Shown here in pieces: positions 49,801-61,800 of a stretch of DNA of 64,000 nucleotides. A program made the translations under genes and the position numbers. The notes under the pieces are model-generated. The model did not search any database. It saw only the letters and a program-made list of their open reading frames with translations, and was not told where the DNA came from. Position 1 is the stretch's first letter. Every line of letters starts with the position of its first letter. The stretch is from Azorinus chamasolen (taxonomy: Eukaryota > Mollusca > Bivalvia > Cardiida > Solecurtidae): assembly GCA_963576725.1 (NCBI GenBank), contig OY755251.1, forward strand, positions 36,297,302 through 36,361,301. Reading direction: 5' to 3'.

Positions 49801-52800
49801 ACCGACTTTGAAACGGTCTCCGATTCGGATATACACACATCGGATCATTTGCCACAGATAATATCGCTTGATCTCCCTGACGCCGGTGTATCTCCGAGCG
49901 TAGGAAATGGCGCGAATGTTCGAACAGTTGCTTGGAATAAAGCTACTGACGGACATAAAAGTAGGTACCAAACTGAACTGACACAGCGTCTTCCGGTCTT
50001 TGACGTCACGCAAGATGATCCGAATTGTATATCCGATATAATTACGTCCAGTATTCCGTATAGTAACTTTAACACGCACACAAAGCCGTATTGGAACGCC
50101 GAGATTAAGTTTAAGCATACACTCTCTAGACGTATGCGTCGCTTATGGATAAGCGAAGGACGTCCAAGAGGTCGAGAGTATGAGTCTTACGTCAACTACA
50201 AGGCGGCAAAATCGGAATTTCGTAAGATTCAAAGAATCGAATCTGATAGATATATTGACAAAATTAATCACGACTTAGATGAAGCCGCTGGACTTGATTA
50301 CCGGCTTTTCTGGAAATTGCTTAGAAATCGCAAATCGAAAGCATCAAGTAATATCTCTAGCTTAGTGTTTGATGATGAGGAATTTAAAGACGGTAAAGTC
50401 GCCGAAGGGTTTGCCGAATATTTTAAAGGTGTGTTTAATTTTAAAGGTAACGGACTAAATTCTAAATTTGAGAGTGAGGTGAGAAATTTCCTTCGAAAAT
50501 TCAGGACGGCTACGCCGAGTTCGAATGCCTTAGTCGATGATATACAGGAGATAGAAGTAGAGCAGTGCATAAAACGTCTGAAATGCCGGAAAGCACCCGG
50601 ACAAGACTCCGTGTTGGGTGAGCATATTATCTATGGTGGTCCCGCAATCGTTACTGCCATTACGACACTTTTCAATAGTATACTGTACCACGAGGTCATC
50701 CCTCATGTTTGGAAGACAAGCCTCGTTGTCCCTATTTATAAAAATCATGGCAAACCTAGAGATTGTCCTTCTAGTTATCGCCCCGTTTCGTTAATCCCCT
50801 GTCTTTCTAAAATGTTTGATCGCATTCTTGTCGATAGACTTAATAAGCATCTTTTGCTCACATCCCAAGTGTTTCCCAGCAGGCAGCAACAGGGTTTCCA
50901 GGAAAATTTGAGTTGCATTACCACGGCCTTCAGCCTACAGGAAACCATACATCATAACCTCGAGCAAAATAGCAATGTTTACGTGGCTCAGTTAGATATT
51001 AAAGGGGCATTTGATACGGTCTGGCACGACGCATTATTCTATAAATTAGGATTGCTAGGTGTTCGAGGTAAGCCATTAAGGATAATGCAAGAGTCGTACA
51101 GAAATCTGAAATGCAGGATTAAGGTCAATGGGGTGACGTCTAATGCGGTTGACGTCAACCGCGGCGTCCGTCAGGGCGGCTAGGCGTCGACTTTCCTGTA
51201 TATGGTCTTCATAAATGACCTTTTATGTCAGTTAACAGAAAGTAAAGAGGGTGCGTGCGTTGACAGTCTGAAATGCAGCTGTCCGACCCTGGCCGATGAT
51301 GTCACGCTTGTCGCTATCAGTCCAGAACATTTACAGTCATTACTGAACACTGTTTACGAATATGCCTCAAAGTTTAGGTTTGAAATAAACACATCAAAGT
51401 CTTGTGTGATGACATTTTCAAATAAAAGGAAAGACATCCCGCTTACGGCACGTTTGGTGAACAGTGTTTAGTGCATGTAAATACGGCAACACATCTTGGA
51501 ATGAAACTTTCAAGCAACCTTAAATGTGAATTGAAAATTGCAGCCCGATGTCAAAAGGGGAAAAAAACTCATTCCATGCTATGATTGGGCTTGGTATGCA
51601 TCCTAAGGGTTTAAATCCACTCACATCTGTAAGCTTGTATAAAAAGGTAGTATTGCCGTGCATTTTGTATGGTTCAGAGCTCTGGAATGATATGACACTG
51701 AAAGATCGGGACACACTTAGTCAAACCCAGCACTATATTACAAAGTGTATTCAAGGTTTTTCTAGACTCACGAGATCGGATATTGCCGAATCAATGCTAG
51801 GTGTTTATAGAATCATATCTGAAGTCGAGAAACGGAAACTCATGTTTTTGCATAAAATTATTTCTCTTCCCAAAGGTCACCTCGTGAAAGATATCTTCAT
51901 GAGACGATACTACAACTTTTTACAAGCCCCCGAAGTGGTTAAAAGGGGATTTGTTCCGGATATCATAAAGATTGTATCTAAATATAAGTTATCGGCAATT
52001 TTAAATGACTACGTCTTATATTCGGAGCTTCCTTCTAAAGGAGTATGGAAACACAGGTTAAATAAAGTAATCCGCGAGTCTGAACATCTGCTGTGGGTAG
52101 ATCGACTGAACAGAGACAGGGACTTTGACAGATTTAAGCATGTACATAAAAGTATACAGCCTGCTCATATATGGTAAATCCCGGCTAATCGAAGTGAATT
52201 GAGACTTGCGCATCTTATTTCTGACATTTGGGTGACACGCCCAAATAATATATTGACAGTATGTAGACATTGTGAGCAGATCTATACAGACACATACCGA
52301 CATATAACATCGGAATGCTTGCTCACGTATGGCAAAAGAGAAGAGTTCACCGGGTTTGCAGAAGTCTGTTTCGGGATCGAACTCGATAAGCTTAACTCTG
52401 AATCATTTCTGGAAACCATTGTTGGCGCGTCCTTAAACGAGATCCCAGCAGATGAAAATTGGTACAGCTTTGTAATCTGCGCATTTCATTTTGTCCAAGA
52501 CTGTATGGACATGCACTACAGAATGCTACTTGAAATGGATAAGTGACTGTTGTAAGTCCTATGTCGCCTTAATTCATTCCACAATGACATAAGTGTATGT
52601 GAAGTCCATATTGTAGAATGTACAGCATACATTTTTAATACGATGTGGTTATAAACAGATGGTGCATGTTACTAGTTCATGACTGGGTGAATGGAACACT
52701 ACATGCTTAATGTGTGAGTAACTGATTATTTATTTTTTTTCACCGAAAATGTTATTAAGCTGCATAATTATGTTAACAGTGATTCTAATTTGTACAGCAC

Positions 52801-55800
52801 CCATGGAACTGACGTCGGCTTACGCAAAATATGACACTTCTGCGGACGGCATATAGGATCGTCATGCACAATTTTATATTTAAGCTTTCCCATACAGCTA
52901 TCTGGACCGTTAAAACGAATGTTAAGACGAAATGTAAAAGCCGTCGTTGATTCTTTGTTAAAATGCTTATAAATGCGATAGTGCCAATTTCGGCCTGGTA
53001 TAGTGTCCAACGTAAAATACCCAGTACTCGTACTTACAATCTGGATAAGGTCCACGGATATATTGTTCTCCCGCTCTGTTTCGTTTCGAGAGTGGGTTAT
53101 ATAAATATATATATAAATATATAACTGTGGATCTATATATGAGGGTACAAGGTTTAGTGACTGTAGCTGACGATTTACATGTTTGCATTTACAGAATGAC
53201 TTATCTTTCTATGTTTTACACATTTCCAAACTCTTTCCTAAACATACCGATGGTTGTAGGCGAGACTGTGTGAGGTTCATATGAATATGCATATATGCAT
53301 TTCGTACAGTTTTGCATGCAGAGTTTGACGTCTGGAAAGACAAAGTGGAAGTGTAGGTTATATGTGTACGTTGTGACAACAGACGATAGAAAGAAAACTG
53401 TGCCGACCAATGCTAATAGCAAAATTAATATCGGTCTATGTGGCATGAATATTTAGTTATAGCTTGGCCTACACAAACTCTTAATTGTATATATATTGTG
53501 TATGTTTGTATTATTGTTCGTTACCTGAACGCTTTACTTCTATATTCCTTCATACTGTTCTGTTTGTATGTAATCTCCACTGGGAGGAAATAAAGATACT
53601 GAACTGAACTGAACTGATCACATGGCATTCGCAAAAATGGTAATATTAAACGAAAATCTCGTTTGAAAATGACTCTTCTTGATCTACATACTTTACGCCT
53701 AACTTCGGGTAAACATGCCATGCTTTCTAGACTTTCCTCCTTATCTATATGTTTATTAAAAGAAATTGACGAGCAAGCCGATAAAATTATTTTTAGATCA
53801 GATCCCCTCATAGGAACGGCTAGTTTGATACAAAGCTTTACTCTACATGTTCTCAGACCGCACATTGACAAATTATCTGAACACCAAAGATTCTTCTTGA
53901 ACATTCCTTTTATTAATAAAGGTATTGATTTTATTGACCTCCAAAGTATTTTTAGAGACAAAAATGTAATTGACACTATTCCTAAATACTTTAAAAATAC
54001 AGAACCACCTATCATCTGCTACAAATATAACAAACCCATCAGAAATACAATTTTCAACTATAATAAAATTGTGGCCGACCTTAATATTAATGATAATATT
54101 CCTGATAATTGAGATTGCGCCACCTCAAAATTGTGCTATTCTCCGGCTGGTCATGTGATTACTGGTAATTTTGAGATAATTAAAGATAAACGTCTACGAT
54201 CTCTTTTGAATAAAGGTCCCAAATATAGAATACCATCCTTGATAGATTTTAACTCTTGTCGAGTTCAGATTGCGGAGGCTTTACAAAATTTTAGTATCAA
54301 ATGGTGTCGAAGAGAACATGTTGAGTTTAATGCTCTTTCTTGTTGGAAAAAACTAATTTTTGATATAATTGATAAACGCATTTCCTTTTACAGCTCTAAT
54401 AAACTCCTTCTTCCACCTAAACCGAGAACTTCTTTTAGACATCTTAAAAAGGGTTTACAGGATTTCCATTCAAAATACGTTTTTGTTCCTGCTGATAAGG
54501 CATCAAATAATGTGATTATTATTTGACGATTACATTATATCGATGTCTTGAAGCAGGAAATTATTAATACCAAGTCATACATTTCAGTTACCACTGACGA
54601 AAAGACCATCATTTCAGACCATGTCAAAAAGTGTGAACAATTTGGAACCGATATTAAAATTACACAACATAAACTTCCTACAATGTATTGGTTACCAAAA
54701 CTACATAAAAAACATATAAAGCGCGTTTCATTGCAAATTCTAGTTCATGTACAACTACTAAATTGTCTATACTTTTGACTTCTTGTTTAACGAAGGTAAA
54801 GGAACATGTAAAATTCTACTGTGATAAGACTTATGAAAATTCTGGAATAAATCTCTTCTGGTCTATTAAGAACTCTTCAGAAGTCTTAAACAAACTTAAG
54901 AACAAAATGTATCTTGCATCCACTGTAAGCACGTACGATTTTTCTACTCTGTACACAACTCTTCCTCATATTTTAATTAAGGATAAGCTTACTAACTTGA
55001 TCCAGAAAGTATTTCCCCGGGAAAAAAAAACATCATTCTTGGCATGTAATGCTGAAAAAGCTTTCTTTACTGACGAGCAAATGAAATATTACACCAATTG
55101 GACTTGCTCAGAAGTTTGCGAAGCACTAACTTTTCTTTTGGATAACATATTTGTACGTTATGGGAATGCTATATACCGTCAGGTAATTGGTATTCCTATG
55201 GGTACGAATTGTGCACCACTTGTCGCAGATTTGTTTTTGTACTGCTATGAGAGAGATTTCATGTTGAGTTTGAATCCTCAATCACAAGAAGATGTTATAA
55301 AAGCCTTCAATGAAACTTGTCGATATTTGGATGATATTTTTAACTTAGATAACCCTTTCTTCGATGCTCTGATTCCTACAATTTATCCTAAAGAACTCAA
55401 ATTGAATAAAGCTAACCCGTCCGACAATTGTGCAGCGTTTCTTGACCTAGACCTTAAAATTAATAATGGAATGATTTCTTCTAAAATATATGACAAAAGA
55501 GATGATTTTGATTTTAATATTGTAAATTTTCCTCATCTTGACGGGGATGTTCCCCGTGCTCCATCTTACGGGGTTTATATATCTCAACTTATTCGTTTTG
55601 CTAGAGCTTGTTCATCTATTGACGATTTTAAAAGTCGAAATCTCATTTTAACTGAAAAACTGCTTAAGCAAGGATATAGATACCATAAACTAAGAACAAC
55701 TTTCTCTAAATTTTACTATCGAAATCTCTCGCTTATTGGCAAGTACAAATGTAATTTCAAGGTGCTTCTGCGACACGGTATTTCACATCCTGAATTTTAT

Positions 55801-58800
55801 GGTGATGTGATTTACAAACTTCGTAAAATTATTGGACATACCCATTTTCTCACTTTGTTCATCAAATATATAAAACAATTCATTAAAAAGGGATATGATC
55901 CTGTAGTACTACAACATACTGCATGTTTGGTTGTGAACCCTTTTACAGTTGGCAATCACGCTGGCCTCTTTGCATGTACGCCGACAAGAAAGGTTTAGTA
56001 CTCTATGAAGGCGACCTCTTAAATCCAGAAATGGAAGGAGAACGTCGGATATCTGTACTATTTCATTTTTGTCGTACCCTTTATTACTTTTCTACAGTTA
56101 CTCTGTTTGCAGCTCAATCATTGAGTACGCTAGCGATAGGTGGATACAGTATGTTCACTTAAATGTGTTTTTGTTATACATGCACTTTACCACTGTATTT
56201 GCTGTCGCGGTTGTTGTAGATTAGTCGGAGAGGGGATACGTTTATTTACATTGTTTGTCTTTTAGGATGGGGATGGAATAAGTGTGAGGTTGGGCGCCCA
56301 TAAACCGGTTTAACCCCCGGTGACTTCTGTCACTGACCGTTCCAAGGCGGTACTTCCATCTTCCTCCTATTGTATGTTTGTTTTGTCTTTGTGCGTCTCT
56401 TGTTGTTTTTTCTACTTATGTACATTTGCTGTTTCCTTGTGTTGCTGTTCGGGCGAGTGTTTGTTCTGTATGTGGTGTTTCCTGCATGACTCATTTTTGT
56501 ACTTTTGGTACCTTTTTCTGACAGTCGGTGCAACGGTTTGGCTATGGTTGCAAAATCTTTAATGTATTTTCGATAGAATGACAATAAACCAATAAAACTT
56601 CTAACATCCTTAACACGTCTAGGAGTAGGCCAATCTGTGACAGCTTGAATTTTCTCTGGACAAGTGGAAGTACCATTTTCACTAACGACATGACCTAAGA
56701 ATGTAACTTCTTTCTGCAAAAGATTACACTTTTTAGGGTGTAACTTTAAATTGGCTTCTTTCAACCTCTGAAACACAGTTTTCAAGTTTTCTATGGCTTC
56801 CTCAAAAGTTTTTCCTATGACAATAATTTCATCCAAATACAGAACAAGGGTTTTCCATATTAGACCAGAAAATACTAGTTGCATGAGTCTTGTGAAAACA
56901 GAGGGACTTGTACAAATTCCAAAGGGTAGCTTGCAAAACTGATAGTGTCTACCACCTGCTAAACTAAATGCAGTTTTGGGTCTGCTTGCTGGATCAACAT
57001 TTACTTGCCAAAAACCTGATCTTAAATCTAAATTTGAAAAAAACTTTGATCCAGATAATGCATCCAAATTATCATCTATTCTAGGTAAAGACTGGTATTC
57101 TTTTATTGACACTTGGTTAAGCTTACGGTAATCGCAACAAAATCTGACAGAACCATCTGGTTTTGTGACCAAAAGGACAGGTGATAACCATGGAGAACAT
57201 GCAGGCTCAATAATTCCTCCTTTTAACATTTCATCAATTTCTTTTTCTGCCACGTCTCTCTTTGCCAAGGGAATGCGATAAGGATATGTTTTAATGGGCG
57301 GATGATCTCCAGTGTCAATGGAATGTGAAACCAAATTTGTCCCAACCAATATCTAGCTTAGAAGAAGAAAAGACGCTCTGATTCTCGATTAACAAAGTTT
57401 TCAACTTCTGATTCTGGTCAGGTTCTAGATTTTCAGAGGCACGTCTGAATAAGTCTTGCATATGTTCTGGCAAATTATCTGTTTTGTCTGTTTTCATTTC
57501 TGTTTTGACTGAAGAAACAGGCTCAGATGTTGGTACTGATACACACTCATAGACAGCTGTAACTGTGTTTTCATATATTTTACAAGGTTCCTTCTTAAGA
57601 TTTGCAATTCTAATAGGAAATGTCCCACTGGTAGGATAGGAGTCCAGTTTTCTCTTCAAATTTTGAATTTGGTTCTAAAATTCCTAAGTAATCATTATCA
57701 ATAGGATCCATAGGTTTTCCAGGCACAATCATTTCTGATTCTGCAGGTATTATAACAGTTTCAGAAACAGCTATTCTACAACACGTGTACTCAGCATTGC
57801 TAGATTTGTGAAAGCATGGAATTCTTTCACCATGTAGAGCAATATAGCCTTTGCTCAACATAATATCACATTTATTTTGCATAAGAAAATCTAAGCCTAA
57901 TATTCCACCTTGATTTATATCTGCTATCAAAAACTCGTGGGTTATTTTCTGTCTACCTATACCAATTTCTATTTGTGTTTTCCCATCAAAAGGAGTTGAC
58001 TCTCCTGTAACTGTCACTAAAGATGATTGTACTGGAAAAATAGTTGGCCTACTTGAATATGGTAATTTTTTTACTGTTTCTCTATTTAGAATTGATACAT
58101 TTGCACCTGAGTCTACTAAAAATGTCACTTGATTTTGGAGAATGTTTGTTGATACAAAGTATCCATTTTCAGACCCTAGGTTGTTTAGTGCAATCTGGGA
58201 CCGACTTGATTTGTCAAACCCTGGTCCCTTTGGTTTGACCTTTGAAAGTTTCCCTGACTTATATTTCTATTTTGAGGCTCAGTTCTCTGATTGAACCTAT
58301 GCTGATAGTCTGGATGGTTCTGGTAATTATTGCGACCTAATCTTTGTACAGGTCTATAATTCTGTCTGCCCATAAACTGGTTTCTGTTTTGGTAATTATT
58401 TCCAAATGTTCTGTTATCAGACCTGTTTTCATAGTACCTATTTTCTCTTGGATTTCTGTTGTTTCTATGAAATTGGTGTTTGTTTTGTGTGAAGCCTTGT
58501 GGTGCAACATTTTGATTTTGTGTGTGTCTTGAAGTATCTTGTTCCTTATATGGACTCTCATTTCTCAAGTTCTGATCAATGTTAGTTACCTACTAATTTT
58601 GTTCTTTGTCTGTCAGCTAATCTGTGAGCTTCCATTTTCACAGCCATCTTTTCTGCTTCAAAGATGGTTTTGGGACCATTTTCTCTCAATCTAAGCCTAA
58701 TTTCTGAATCTGTCAATGCATCTATAAAATTATCAAGAGCCAGAGTTTCTACTACATCTTGAGTCCCAGTTGGATATGCCAATCTGGTCATTTTTCTAAT

Positions 58801-61800
58801 TGATTGTGCCAATTCAGGAATTGTCTCCCCTTTGTTTCTAACCCTAGTTTTTAACTGAATTCTGTATACCTCTGCTTTGTTTTCTGTACCAAATCTTGCT
58901 TTTAATTTCTCAACCAATGAATCAAAGTCACGCCTTTCTCTCTCATTTATTTCACTGAGCAGTGACCTTGCTTCATTTGTAAGTGAGCTGGCTAGGTACA
59001 ATGCTTTCTCTTTATATCCCCATCCATTAATTTCTGCTGTAATCTCGTATTGAGTTAAGAAATCATCTAAATCTTCATTTCCACTGTAAGACTGTGGTTT
59101 CATTTTCAATGAATTATGTTTATTTGAGTTTGCTGGATGCATAAAGTTTTGTGCCAAGCATGGCTCCATTTGCATGCATGTATTCTTGTTAAAGTTTGAA
59201 TCATTAATATCTATTGGGGTTTGACTACATTCCCCAGTTCTCAATTCACTATTTTCATTTCTGTTGAAGTTGAATTGAATTTCAGGATCAGGATTTTGAA
59301 TTTGACTTATTCGGGATTTTACTTTATGCATCTCTACCTCTAAATTTCCAATTTTCGTCTGAAATTGGGTATTTAAATCCAGAATTGTGTTTGATAACAC
59401 ATTCAAACTTTGTGTCATTTCCTTAATTTGTGTATTTGTACAACCATTTTCTTGATTTTTATTCAGATGATGATTTTGTGTACCATACTGATGGTCCATA
59501 TTTTCATTTTCTACCTCAATATTATTTCCCTCAATGGATGATGACTGATTTTCTCTAAGTTTACTATAGTTTTGCATATTACCATCCATGTTTCAATAAT
59601 GTACTATTTTCTTTCAATGAAAATTACTGTTTAAGAAAATTTAAACTTTGTTATAAAAAAAAATATTTTCTATTTTCAGATACAAGCCGTTACTTCAAGT
59701 AGATCTATATCTACTAACCCAGAATCACAGTGACCACTCTACAGCAGTTTCTATTTATATTTCTGTTAACATGTTAACAATTGTCTTTGTTAAATAAACA
59801 ATTATGTGATGTATTCTGCATTAAAAAGATATGATCTAGATCATCATTATCATCCCACTTCTGACACCATTATGTTGTGCCCCCACAGGCGTTATCTCAG
59901 TTTTCAACATTTGTCAGGATGCTGGACCTGAGGGACATCAACACACAATTATGCTAGATCAGGATCTAGCTTAAATAATAATTGTGGGCTCGCTCTGAGA
60001 TCTTATTTCAGAGATTTAAGGCATGAAATAAAAGACAAAGTTTCAAATATCAGTCATATTAGTTTGTATTTGAATAATTCTTCAATAATCCTAAACTCTA
60101 ATTATTACAATTCTATAAAAACAACAATCTCATTAAAATACAGATCTAGATTCTACTGTGTCAATTGTATTTGTCATCTTTTCTATCCCAAACTATTGTT
60201 CTGACACCTTAATACATATTAAGAGCTGAAATTACTGTATTGAAGAGTTGACCGAATCTGGTAATATTTACCGGATCTGGTAAAATTACAATTTGACCGG
60301 ATCTGGTAAAATATTAAAAATGACAATATTTATGATTTTACGCAACAGTTTTCATATGCAATTTAGTAAAAGGTGATATTTACTCATAAACACACATTTG
60401 GAAGCTGAACTGACGGTATTAAAGTGTTTGACCGAATCTGGTGATATTTACCGGATCTGGTAAAATTACAATTTGACCGGATCTGGTAAAATATTCAAAA
60501 TCACAATAAATAAGGTTTTATGTGACCTTTTGTATATGTAGCCTATTATAAACTAATATCTATTGAAAAGTATGTTCACCTGCAGTCTAGATTTGCTCTA
60601 TAACAAAATATAGTGTTTTGGTAGTTTCACCGGATTGGGTAAAAGTACAAGAGTTTGACCGGATCCGGTAAAGGTGCTGATAACCGCTTTAAATGTAGAG
60701 TGAGTTTGTGATTCTGGATAAATTATGACTGGTTATATATTCCTATATCATTTTGGGTAAAAATACCCCAAGGTTCCTATTCATTGCGAACAGTTTTCAA
60801 TTGACCGAATCCGGTCGACCTTTCTCTAAGTGAGTCACTCGGAACACCTCGGCTATTTCTATCGAAATAATACCTCGGATATAACACGGGGGGAAGAAGT
60901 AGTCCCGTCCAACATGGCGGACAGTGTAAACATCGTTAGCTATGTAACTGCACTTGATCCGACAATACATACAATACACAGGGGCAGGAGAAATATACAA
61001 TCTGAAACTGGTTAGTATAGGAAAAGATATTCTACAGAGCACAACGAAAGAAACAAACAAGTACGTGCTACATAGTAGTTCTTGTTTATTTACAGTCTGT
61101 AGCACAAAACCAGACAACTCACCAAGTACTGATATACTGTACTTCATCAACAACATTAGGTTAGGCTCTGTGATGTGTCTTGATCTCAATTTCTCAACAG
61201 CTTGCGAATAGCTAGAGTATGAAGAGTTTCTATATCATTTTGGGTAAAAATACCTCAAGGTTCCTATTCATTGCGAACAGTTTTCAATTGACCGAATCCG
61301 GTCGACCTTTCTCTAAGTGAGTAACAGACATACTAGTGACGTTCCGTCAGAATGGGCCGCCTTTTATACCCATCTTGACGTGACGTCATCAAAACAACAA
61401 GCAAAGTGCACGTAGCGTTGTCGAAAGAACATCAGCTTTTACATGGAAAATAGAGCGAGTTGAGACATTTCAAGTGAGTTATAGATTCTATGAGACTTAT
61501 ATAAACCATAACTATCGAATTCTCAACAACAAATAGCGAAATGACGCTAAAATATGACTTTGTAAAAACCGGAAGTCAAGATCGAAAATTACGGGAAAGT
61601 TTGCGTGGAGCGAACGATTCTACGTGACAGTTGCCGAAATCTAGGTGGTACAGGATTCGATATCATTTAAAAGGTATATATATCGATACGATATGCAGAA
61701 TAATAAGTAGATTGTGACACGGCACAGCAATACTATATTCTAATTTGTCATCACTAGTATTGTCTGTGTTGGTCTTATTCCTTGTTAATTATCATTCCTG

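Larger units (their letters stand above)
46815..53617 (+). mobile_element. LINE (Jockey/CR1-type non-LTR retrotransposon), near full length
   Basis: 5' region of about 360 bp, ORF1 (47179-49079, broken), ORF2 (49090-52546, broken), a 3' region of about 1 kb and a tail AATAAAGATACTGAACTGAACTG of short tandem repeats. Inserted between the codons for WIKKLIS and HGIRKNG of the Naiad. The exact 5' border is uncertain by about 10 bp. Confidence 0.88.
46160..56535 (+). mobile_element. Naiad-type Penelope-like retroelement, copy 2, inserted in gypsy pol and itself split by a LINE
   Basis: On its outer sides the gypsy frame resumes: LHRLSEKG before (minus strand, 56535) and FIWSDECEKAF after (46158). 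Order inside: N-terminal GIY-YIG endonuclease (about 46349-46815), LINE (about 46815-53617), RT (53621-55998), SECIS-like element (56000-56055), 3' tail. Endonuclease before RT is the permuted order of the Naiad clade, opposite to canonical Penelope elements. Confidence 0.88.

Noticed and set aside
53621..54526. TGA codons in the Naiad RT read as ordinary nonsense mutations
   Set aside because: They fall on conserved Cys columns, recur at the same columns in a second diverged copy, and both copies carry a SECIS-like fold. The TAA codons and frameshifts are still treated as real damage.
38165..61729. Segmental duplication of a host gene (matching 130-codon frames at 39089 and 60797)
   Set aside because: The duplicated blocks are the LTRs of one element, shown by TG/CA ends, an ATAC target duplication, a primer binding site and gag-pol between.
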